From CAMLLJ01 sp035759585 (lineage in GTDB: Bacteria > Gemmatimonadota > Gemmatimonadetes > Gemmatimonadales > GWC2-71-9), in contig DASTUP010000166.1 of assembly GCA_035759585.1 (NCBI GenBank), forward strand, positions 1 through 13,370: a stretch of 13,370 nt of DNA, given 5' to 3'. Under the pieces are notes generated by a model. That model saw nothing but the letters and a program-made list of their open reading frames with translations. It did no database searches and was not told the DNA's origin. Made by a program: the position numbers and the translations under genes. Numbering within the stretch: position 1 is the first letter of the stretch; every line of letters begins with the position of its first letter. Shown piece after piece: positions 6,217 through 13,370 of this stretch.

Positions 6217-6737
6217 CCGGATCTCCTCCGACGGGGTTCTCCCTCGTCGCAACTCGTACGCTTCTCGACCGCCACCGCACTGATGATCTGCGCGATCGGA
6301 ATGAGCAGCAGCGGCCGTGCGTCGTGGACGAGCGCGGAGATCGCGATGCCGCCACCCAGCGCCGCCGCGCTCGCAACGAGTCCTTCGCCAAAATCCCCCC
6401 GCTGATCGTTGGCGAGGTGCACGCCAGCCGGAATCATGACGGTCGAGCCGATGGTGGCTCCGAGGAGCCCGCCGCCGAAGCCGCACCAGTCGTCGTATTC
6501 GCAGCCGCCGGCACGTTCGACCTGAGCGCCGATGAAGGCGCCGGCCAGAAGGCCACCGATACCGCCCAGCGCACCGCCGAAGGCCAGCGTGAGATCATCG
6601 CGCCGCGGGAGGGAATCGGTAAGGCGGCGGATCGGCGCGGCCGTGTCCGGAGCGGGCGGCGCGAACGAGTGACGGACTCCCTGTCCCTCGACCGAGGCGG
6701 GGAGCAGGAGGAGAAGGTGGACCAGGGCCGCTTTCAT
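6213..6737 (-). CDS. small secreted glycine-rich protein (paralogue B)
   Basis: The protein has 174 residues. A signal peptide (MKAALVHLLLLLPASVEGQG) is followed by a proline-rich linker and a glycine-zipper segment (FGGALGGIGGLLAGAFIGA). Next come C-x5-C (GGCEYDDWCG), a second glycine-rich stretch, and P-A-G-V-H-L-A-N-D-Q-R-G-D-F-G. Each of these elements has a counterpart in the downstream gene, so the pair arose by tandem duplication. Function is unknown; an envelope location is inferred. The C-terminal tail is very basic (EPRRRRSG), and its codons also contain the ribosome site of the next gene. ATG at 6737 has only a weak GAGGG two bases upstream. The gene is divergent from the S41 peptidase-like gene, and the two may share the palindrome at 6818-6833. 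Confidence 0.85.
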   Translation of the reverse strand: MKAALVHLLLLLPASVEGQGVRHSFAPPAPDTAAPIRRLTDSLPRRDDLTLAFGGALGGIGGLLAGAFIGAQVERAGGCEYDDWCGFGGGLLGATIGSTVMIPAGVHLANDQRGDFGEGLVASAAALGGGIAISALVHDARPLLLIPIAQIISAVAVEKRTSCDEGEPRRRRSG

Positions 6738-6804
6738 GACCCTCAGTGTCTCGCCGGCTCGTTACCCCGGAATGCACCGGGCCGTGACCTCCAGCTGTCT
6801 CAGG

Positions 6805-6833
6805 TTGAAACATCCGGAATACGGGCTCGTATT
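6805..6833 (+). promoter_or_regulatory. candidate promoter of S41 gene overlapping a palindrome
   Basis: TTGAAA (6805-6810) is followed by 17 bases and CGTATT (6828-6833). The -35 matches five of six consensus bases and the -10 only three. CGTATT is also the right arm of a perfect palindrome, AATACG-GGCT-CGTATT (6818-6833). A repressor bound there would cover the promoter. On the minus strand the other arm, also CGTATT, lies 18 bases after TTGGGT, so a divergent promoter is conceivable though poor. Confidence 0.3.
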
Positions 6834-6859
6834 GGACCCGAACCCAACGGAGCTGGTCC

Positions 6860-8359
6860 ATGCGAACCCTCGCCCGGGTCCTTTTCCTTAGTGTCGTCGC
6901 GGTCGCGCTCGCCGCGGCGGCGCCCTTCGTCCCCGACTTCCTGCCCGCAGACGATGCCGACCGGACCGCCTGGCGGCGGGATCTCGATCGTCTCGAGGCA
7001 CACCTCGCCCGGGCATACGCGAATTTTCAATGGACGGTCGAGGCCGACTCGCTCGACCTGCCCGCACTGCATCGTGTGGCCGACTCGAGTCTCGCCGCCG
7101 CATCGAGCCGTCGCGCGGCGCGTCGCGCCTTTCGCGACCTGATCGATGCCTTCGACGACGGGCACCTGCATGCTTCACCGCCGGACCACCCGTTCGTGCG
7201 CATCGCCGAGCGAGCACTGCGTGGCTCAGGTGAGCCGATCGAAGCCGGCGCCAGCGCTTCCTCGGCCTGCCGCCGCCTCGGCTTCTCGGCCGGGTCGCAC
7301 GGCTTCGGCATCCCATTCGATGAAATGCCGGGGTATGCGCCGGTGGCGGCGGATCCCTTCCCCGCCGGCATCGCTCCGGCAGCCGGCGAGCGGGTCGCGG
7401 TCATCCGGATCGCAAGCTTCGGGGAGCAGAACTTCGGCGCGGCATGCGAGGAGGCGTGGCACGCACGCGCGGCGGTGAGCGGCGATCCCTGCGACGACGC
7501 GTGCGCGGATGCGCTCTACGACGATGTGAGCCGGCGCCTCGTGGCCACTTTTGCGCGGACGCTCGAACGGATCGAGCTCTCCGGCGTGCGCACGCTCATC
7601 GTGGACGTCACCGGAAATGGTGGAGGGAGCGGACTTGCCGATGCCCTTGCGCGCGAGCTGTCGCCGCTTGCGCTCCGGGCCTCACCGGTGGGCCTCATCC
7701 GGCATCCGCATTCGCTGAAGGCGCTCGTGGACCAGGAGAGCCTCCTCGTGCGCGAGCTCGCACGGGCGGATCTCCCTGAACAGCATCGAGCGCTGCTCGA
7801 CTCCGCGCGGGCCCAACTCTCCGCAACCATCCGCAACGTCGAGACGCCGTGCGACGTGAGCCCGCTCTGGCGCGGAGAAGATGTGGCGTGCCCCCAGCTC
7901 GTGTCGGATGGCATGTATTCGACCGGCGTGCTCCCGTACGTCGGTGCCGGGAAGCTGGACGGCCTGGACGTCGCGCCCTTGCTCTTCTATCCGCTGAGCT
8001 ATGGGTACCGCGAAGGGGCGTACACCGGGAGGCTTTTTGTCGTGATGGACCGGAGCAGTGCCTCGGCGACGGAACTGTTCGCGGCGCTCCTCCACGACAA
8101 CGGCGCCGCGACGCTCATCGGCGAACGGTCATGGGGCGCCGGCTGCGGTTACACGAACGGCGGCGTCCAGCTCGAGCTTCCATCCGTGAAGATGACTCTT
8201 CACGCCCCCGACTGCGCGCGGCTGCGTGCCAGCGGAGAGAACGAGCGGGCCGGCCTGATGCCCGATCTCCCTCTCGACTGGACCGAAGAGAATGCAGCCG
8301 AACGGGCGCGCATGGCGCTCGCGGCTGCCGCGTCTTCGGCGCGGACTTCGCGGCCGTAG
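6860..8359 (+). CDS. secreted S41-family (tail-specific type) peptidase-like protein
   Basis: The protein has 499 residues. It has a signal peptide (MRTLARVLFLSVVAVALAAAA), so it acts outside the cytoplasm. Residues about 35-115 form the helical N-terminal region common in S41 peptidases, ending in F-D-D-G-H. The TSPc core shows VAVIRIASF, then TLIVDVTGNGGGSG, and later MDRSSASATELFAALLHD, in which Ser402 is the expected nucleophile. The lysine that completes the Ser-Lys dyad in CtpA-type enzymes would fall at residue 427, which is Ala here (WGAGCG). It may use a tricorn-like Ser-His-Glu arrangement, or it may be a binding protein. I see no PDZ domain. The mature part has eight cysteines, consistent with disulfides. 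ATG at 6860 has GGAG at 6849-6852, seven bases upstream. It converges on the next gene with only 22 bases between stops, and no terminator is visible there. Confidence 0.87.
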   Translation: MRTLARVLFLSVVAVALAAAAPFVPDFLPADDADRTAWRRDLDRLEAHLARAYANFQWTVEADSLDLPALHRVADSSLAAASSRRAARRAFRDLIDAFDDGHLHASPPDHPFVRIAERALRGSGEPIEAGASASSACRRLGFSAGSHGFGIPFDEMPGYAPVAADPFPAGIAPAAGERVAVIRIASFGEQNFGAACEEAWHARAAVSGDPCDDACADALYDDVSRRLVATFARTLERIELSGVRTLIVDVTGNGGGSGLADALARELSPLALRASPVGLIRHPHSLKALVDQESLLVRELARADLPEQHRALLDSARAQLSATIRNVETPCDVSPLWRGEDVACPQLVSDGMYSTGVLPYVGAGKLDGLDVAPLLFYPLSYGYREGAYTGRLFVVMDRSSASATELFAALLHDNGAATLIGERSWGAGCGYTNGGVQLELPSVKMTLHAPDCARLRASGENERAGLMPDLPLDWTEENAAERARMALAAAASSARTSRP

Positions 8360-8381
8360 CCCGTGTGACCTCCGCCAACCT

Positions 8382-8885
8382 TCAGCGCAGCCGACCGACG
8401 TGAATCGTCACGGCCACCCCGGCAAACGACGCGATCGGGTTGACGTTGCCGAACCCGTGCAGCCCGATCCCGGCGAATCCGGTCGGCCAGAGGGCGGCCT
8501 CGACCGATAACGCGAGTCCGACGCTGCTCGCGTTGCCTCCATCATCGCATTCCTCGCACTTCACGTAGGCGATCCCCGCCGACGCGGAGGGGCGGAACGC
8601 TCCGGTGCTCCGGAGCCGCCGGCCATAGAGAATCGCGACGTCGAAGGTCTCTTCGTCTCCACCTTCGAAGTTCTCCGCGACGAAGCTGGCGCGCGCCGAA
8701 ACGAGATGCGAGCCGCTGGCGCCCGAAGCGGCGACGAGGCCACCGAGGTTCGCGGTGCTGACGCCGAGCCCAGCCTGCGCCCAGATCGCAGGGCGGGCTG
8801 CGGAGTCCTGCGCGGCAAGCGCACCCGACCGACCGGTCGCGATTACTGCCACCGCCACCAAGGCGCTCCCCAGCCTGATCGGCAT
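8382..8885 (-). CDS. small secreted protein, probable outer-membrane beta-barrel
   Basis: The protein has 167 residues. The signal peptide (MPIRLGSALVAVAVIATG, then ALAAQ with a probable cut at ALA/A) is clear. The mature part alternates short hydrophobic and polar stretches with many glycines (WAQAGLGVSTANLGG, ASAGIAYV, AGIGLHGFGN), and it ends FAGVAVTIHVGRLR. This looks like a small outer-membrane barrel, but I recognise no named family. One loop carries a C-x-x-C pair in an acidic context (KCEECDDGG). ATG at 8885 is preferred because GAGG at 8892-8895 lies six bases upstream. An ATG at 8918 would add 11 polar residues before the signal peptide and has no ribosome site. It is downstream of the ABC transporter on the same strand, 106 bases away. 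Confidence 0.75.
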   Translation of the reverse strand: MPIRLGSALVAVAVIATGRSGALAAQDSAARPAIWAQAGLGVSTANLGGLVAASGASGSHLVSARASFVAENFEGGDEETFDVAILYGRRLRSTGAFRPSASAGIAYVKCEECDDGGNASSVGLALSVEAALWPTGFAGIGLHGFGNVNPIASFAGVAVTIHVGRLR

Positions 8886-8935
8886 CTTTTTCCTCGTTTG
8901 ATTGGTCGTGCCGTGCATTGGCTTTTCCCGGCACC

Positions 8936-8957
8936 GATGCGATCGCGGATCCGCATC
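8936..8957 (-). repeat. inverted repeat between ABC exporter and secreted protein
   Basis: GATGCG (8936-8941) and CGCATC (8952-8957) form 6-bp arms around a 10-base loop. The region also contains the perfect palindrome GCGGATCCGC (8945-8954). It lies in the 106-base gap downstream of the exporter's TAG. No T-run follows on the minus strand, so it is not a typical terminator. It could be an operator or a transcript-end stabilising hairpin. Confidence 0.3.
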
Positions 8958-8991
8958 CGCTCGCGCTTTGGTGTGCGCAGCTCATCTCCGC

Positions 8992-10899
8992 CTATCTGTA
9001 CCCCGCCGCCTGCAAGCGGAACAACTCCGCATACAGCCCCCCATGCTCGACGAGCGCATCGTGCGTCCCCTGCTCCACGAGCTCCCCGCCCTGCAGCACC
9101 AGGATCCGGTCCGCCATCCGCACGGTCGAGAAGCGGTGCGAGATGAGCACCGCCATCCGGCCGCGCGTGAGCTCCGAGAACCGGAGGAACACCTCGTATT
9201 CGGCGCGGGCATCGAGCGCGGCCGTGGGCTCGTCGAGTATCAGGAGCTGCGCGTCGCGCATGTAGGCGCGCGCGAGCGCCACCTTCTGCCATTCGCCGCC
9301 CGAAAGATCTGCGCCCCCTTCGAAGCGGCGGCCGAGCATCTGGTCGTAGCGGCCCGGCAGCCGCTCGACGACCGTGTCGGCCAGGCTCCGGTTCGCCGCT
9401 TCGCGGATCCGCGCCTCGTCGTCACGGCGCTCGATTCCACCCACGGCGATGTTCTCGCGCACGATGAAGTCGTAGCGGACGAAGTCCTGGAAGATGACCC
9501 CGACATTGCGCCGGAGGCTCTCGAGGTCGTAGTCCCGCAGGTCGACCCCGTCGAGCAGGATGCGGCCCTCGCTCGGATCGTAGAGGCGCACCAGCAGCTT
9601 GGCGATCGTCGTCTTTCCGGCCCCGTTCTCGCCCACGAGCGCGATCCGCTCGCCGGGCGACAGCGTGAAGGAAAGCCCGCGCACGGCCCACCGCTCGGAG
9701 CCGGCGTAGCGGAACCCGACGTTCTCGAAGGTGAACCCGCGCTGGATCGGATTCGGCACCGGCCGGGCATCGGGGCGATCCCGGATCGTCGGCTCGATCT
9801 CGAAGAAGCCGAAGAGATCGTCGAGATAGAGGCTCTGCTCGTAGACCTGCGCAAAGGAGAGAAGGACCCGCTGGATCAGGTCCCGGCTCTGGCGGAAGCT
9901 CCCTGCGAGGAACGTCAGCACGCCGATGGTAAAGACGCCGGCCGGCGACCGGTATCCGGTCACCGTCAGGTAGATGATGACGGCATAGGCGCCGTAATAG
10001 CCGAGCGTCCCGAGTGCATTGAGCGCCACCGACACGGCACTTCGCCGGATCGCGAGGTTGCGGTTGACATGATAGAACTCCCGCGCGAGCTCGTCGTACC
10101 GGCCGACGAGAAACGACGAAAGGCCGAAGAGCTTGAGCTCCTTGGCCGAGATGTCGCTCGCGCCGATGAAGCGGAGGTAGTCGAGCTGCCGGCGCTGCGG
10201 CGTCCACGAAAAGAGGAGCGAGTATCCCAGCGCGGCGAAATGGGTCTCGCCGAGGAGCGAGGGAACGACGGCAATGACCAGCAGCACCAGGAGCCACGGC
10301 ACGTAGAGCGCCAGCGCGATGGCGAGGCTCACGAGCGTGATGAAGTCCTGGAGGCTCTGCAGCAGCAGCGAGAAGAGCGCGATCCGTCCGACCGTCTGTC
10401 GCCGGGCCCGCTCGAGCTTGTCGTAGATCTCCGCGTTCTCGAGCTGTTCGAGGTCGAGCGCCGCGGCGTGGCTCATGAGCTTGACGCTCGTTTCGTTGGC
10501 AAAGAGGTCGCCCAGCAGGCTCTCGAGAAGCGCGCCGGCGCGAGATGCCGCCGCTCCCAGGAGCGCGATCCCGAACTCTGCCGCGAGCAGCCACACCAGC
10601 CGGTCCCACTCGACGACCCCCGTTGCCTGATACGCGGCGATCCGAGCCACCACCTCGTCGACGATGAGCTTCCCGACCCACAGCACGCCGAGCGGAATGA
10701 CGGCCCCGACGAGGCGGAGCAGAAGCACGCCGACGACGTAGGCGGGCTGCGTCTGCCACACGAGCCTGAGGAGTCGCGGCAGGTGGCGCATGGCGGCGAG
10801 GCGCTCGCGCCAGGTCTCGGGGCGATCGGGCGGGCCGGGATTCCGGCCGCCGCGCGGTCCCGTCTGCCGGATCACCGGATGAGCGAGGGGCTGCGACAT
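8992..10899 (-). CDS. ABC exporter, fused membrane and ATP-binding domains
   Basis: This is a 635-residue half-transporter. Residues about 50-335 hold around six membrane helices (for example AYVVGVLLLRLVGAVIPLGV and YYGAYAVIIYLTV). The ATPase follows, with Walker A GENGAGKTT (423-431), Q-loop Gln471 (FQDF), signature LSGGEWQ (532-538), Walker B LLILDEP (552-558), D-loop ALD and switch His588 (ISHR). All catalytic residues are present, so it should be an active ATP-driven exporter working as a dimer. The substrate cannot be told from sequence; the LSGGEWQ form occurs in peptide and lipid exporters of this class. The N-terminus is a proline/arginine-rich cytoplasmic extension of about 35 residues. 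The ATG at 10899 lacks a ribosome site. ATG at 10791 (MRHLPRLL) is an alternative and would leave more room for a promoter before the divergent dehydrogenase gene. Confidence 0.93.
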   Translation of the reverse strand: MSQPLAHPVIRQTGPRGGRNPGPPDRPETWRERLAAMRHLPRLLRLVWQTQPAYVVGVLLLRLVGAVIPLGVLWVGKLIVDEVVARIAAYQATGVVEWDRLVWLLAAEFGIALLGAAASRAGALLESLLGDLFANETSVKLMSHAAALDLEQLENAEIYDKLERARRQTVGRIALFSLLLQSLQDFITLVSLAIALALYVPWLLVLLVIAVVPSLLGETHFAALGYSLLFSWTPQRRQLDYLRFIGASDISAKELKLFGLSSFLVGRYDELAREFYHVNRNLAIRRSAVSVALNALGTLGYYGAYAVIIYLTVTGYRSPAGVFTIGVLTFLAGSFRQSRDLIQRVLLSFAQVYEQSLYLDDLFGFFEIEPTIRDRPDARPVPNPIQRGFTFENVGFRYAGSERWAVRGLSFTLSPGERIALVGENGAGKTTIAKLLVRLYDPSEGRILLDGVDLRDYDLESLRRNVGVIFQDFVRYDFIVRENIAVGGIERRDDEARIREAANRSLADTVVERLPGRYDQMLGRRFEGGADLSGGEWQKVALARAYMRDAQLLILDEPTAALDARAEYEVFLRFSELTRGRMAVLISHRFSTVRMADRILVLQGGELVEQGTHDALVEHGGLYAELFRLQAAGYR

Positions 10900-10932
10900 C
10901 GTTCAAGTATGGCGTGGCGATTAACTTCCGGC

Positions 10933-11634
10933 ATGCCCACCGCACTCGTCACCGGCGCCACGGAAGGAATCGGCCGCGCCACGGCGCTTGCTCTCGGGCG
11001 CGCTGGATGGCGCGTCGGCGTTTGCGCGAGGACGGCATCGAAGGTCGAGGCGGTGGCGGCGGAGCTCGGCGCCGCGGGCATCGAAGCGGCGGGCGCGGAT
11101 GGGGACGTCGGCACCGAGGGGGATGCCGCGCGTATCGCGCGAGCCATTCAGACGGCGCTGGGCCCGATCGATACCCTCGTGAACAATGCAGGCGTGGCGG
11201 TCTTCAAGCCCTTTCTCGACCAGACCCTCGAGGACTGGGACCGGATGATGGCGACCAACGTTCGCAGCCTGTATCTCATGACCCGCGAAGTCCTCCCCGG
11301 CATGCTGGAGCGCAGGACGGGGGCGATCGTGAACGTCGCCAGTCTGGCCGGCCGCAACGGCGTGAAGGGTGCCACCGGGTATGCCGCATCGAAGCACGCC
11401 GTGCTCGGCTTCAGCCGGTCCCTGATGCTCGAGGTTCGGGCTCAGGGAATCCGCGTGATGGCGATCTGCCCCGGCTCGGTCGATACCGCGCTCATCCGTG
11501 ACCACGAAGACCCCGGCGCCCCGCCCAGGCGGATCCTCCATCCGGACGACGTGGCGGCCACGATCGTCGCCGCGCTCCAGCTTCCCGAGCGCGCGCTCGT
11601 GAGCGAGCTCGACGTCCGCCCGGCCAACCCGTGA
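10933..11634 (+). CDS. short-chain dehydrogenase/reductase
   Basis: This is a 233-residue classical SDR oxidoreductase using NAD(P)H. The Rossmann motif TGATEGIG covers residues 7-14 and NNAG is at 84-87. The catalytic Ser137 (NVAS) and Y150-x3-K154 (YAASK) have the usual 13-residue spacing, and PGSVDT follows in the usual place. Arg in the CART segment after the second strand suggests NADPH, which is inference. The substrate is not predictable; members of this type include 3-oxoacyl-ACP reductase-like enzymes. Length is slightly short but complete. The start is ATG at 10933, one residue before the first beta-strand. An in-frame ATG at 10909 would add eight residues. Neither has a ribosome site, so the message may be leaderless. 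It is first in an operon: its TGA overlaps the next start (GTGA). Confidence 0.93.
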   Translation: MPTALVTGATEGIGRATALALGRAGWRVGVCARTASKVEAVAAELGAAGIEAAGADGDVGTEGDAARIARAIQTALGPIDTLVNNAGVAVFKPFLDQTLEDWDRMMATNVRSLYLMTREVLPGMLERRTGAIVNVASLAGRNGVKGATGYAASKHAVLGFSRSLMLEVRAQGIRVMAICPGSVDTALIRDHEDPGAPPRRILHPDDVAATIVAALQLPERALVSELDVRPANP

Positions 11635-11857
11635 GCGATCCCGCCACAACGGGCGCCGTGCTGGTGTCCCGCTGCATCTGCATGCGCTTCCCCTTCGACC
11701 AGCTGCTTCCGCTCGCGCGCGCCGAAGGGTGGGATCTCGATTCGCTCATGCGCGAGACGGGCTGTGGCGATCAGTGCGGGCTCTGCCGGCCGTACCTCCG
11801 GCGCATGCTGCGCACCGGCCAGACCGAATTCCGCGAGCTCCTCTCCGAAGGAGACGC

Positions 11858-11861
<4 letters not shown>
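11631..11861 (+). CDS. Bfd-like [2Fe-2S] protein
   Basis: This is a 76-residue small cytoplasmic protein resembling the Bfd (bacterioferritin-associated ferredoxin-like) domain. The proposed cluster ligands are C15-x-C17 and C49-x2-C52, in the context RCICMRFPFDQLLPLA and GCGDQCGLCRPYL. A further Cys45 lies next to the second pair. Bfd domains bind a [2Fe-2S] cluster and pass electrons, or act as cluster-binding modules in larger enzymes; here the domain stands alone. The start is GTG at 11631, overlapping the dehydrogenase stop by four bases (GTGA), and the stop overlaps the kinase start (ATGA). It is thus translationally tied to both neighbours. Its position between a reductase and a sensor kinase suggests a redox role, which is inference. 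Confidence 0.85.

Positions 11862-13370
<1,509 letters not shown>

Noticed and set aside
8936..8957. Intrinsic terminator after the ABC exporter
   Set aside because: The hairpin is present but no T-run follows on the minus strand, so it was listed only as an inverted repeat.
8902..11634. Plus-strand open frame of about 910 codons
   Set aside because: Only the last 233 codons (dehydrogenase) look like protein. The rest is antisense to the ABC exporter and is rich in Arg, Glu, His and Pro without motifs, as expected from high-GC antisense frames.

Overview
This is a high-GC bacterial window whose real genes are packed tightly on both strands. Several traits fit a Gemmatimonadota-like soil or environmental bacterium: secreted lipoproteins with a C-S-S-D-T-T-G-P or C-S-D-E-P-T-E-P start, a cysteine-rich RCC1 propeller, an EF-G-2-type GTPase and many small secreted proteins. 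The phylum is inferred from protein style; no rRNA or tRNA gene is visible to confirm it.

Left part, minus strand (1-6737). Reading in transcription order from 6737 down, two tandem paralogous glycine-rich secreted proteins (6213-6737 and 5707-6216) overlap by ATGA. An EF-G-like GTPase (3557-5626) follows and is coupled through TGATG to a DUF2784 membrane protein (3177-3557). Next come an RCC1-repeat lipoprotein (1833-3059), a 319-base intergenic region, a ZU5-like lipoprotein (941-1513) and a TPR protein that runs off the left edge (1-868). The intergenic region holds the most unusual non-coding structure of the window: an AT-rich segment closed by an 11-bp inverted repeat.

Middle part (6738-10899). 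A secreted S41-family peptidase-like protein (6860-8359, plus strand) is divergent from the glycine-rich pair across a 122-base region with a perfect palindrome. It converges on a small secreted, probably outer-membrane protein (8382-8885, minus). A fused permease/ATPase ABC exporter half-transporter (8992-10899, minus) lies upstream of that one.

Right part, plus strand (10933 to the edge). A short-chain dehydrogenase, a Bfd-like [2Fe-2S] protein and a membrane GAF histidine kinase form a tight operon with GTGA and ATGA overlaps. The kinase is cut by the right edge, apparently just before its C-terminus or a further domain.

I see no mobile element, CRISPR array, phage gene or defence system. 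The strongest leads are the structured AT-rich leader region, the redox-flavoured dehydrogenase / iron-sulfur / kinase operon, the fully regular C-x9-C-W propeller, and the atypical EF-G G4 motif. None of these is proof of a new system.
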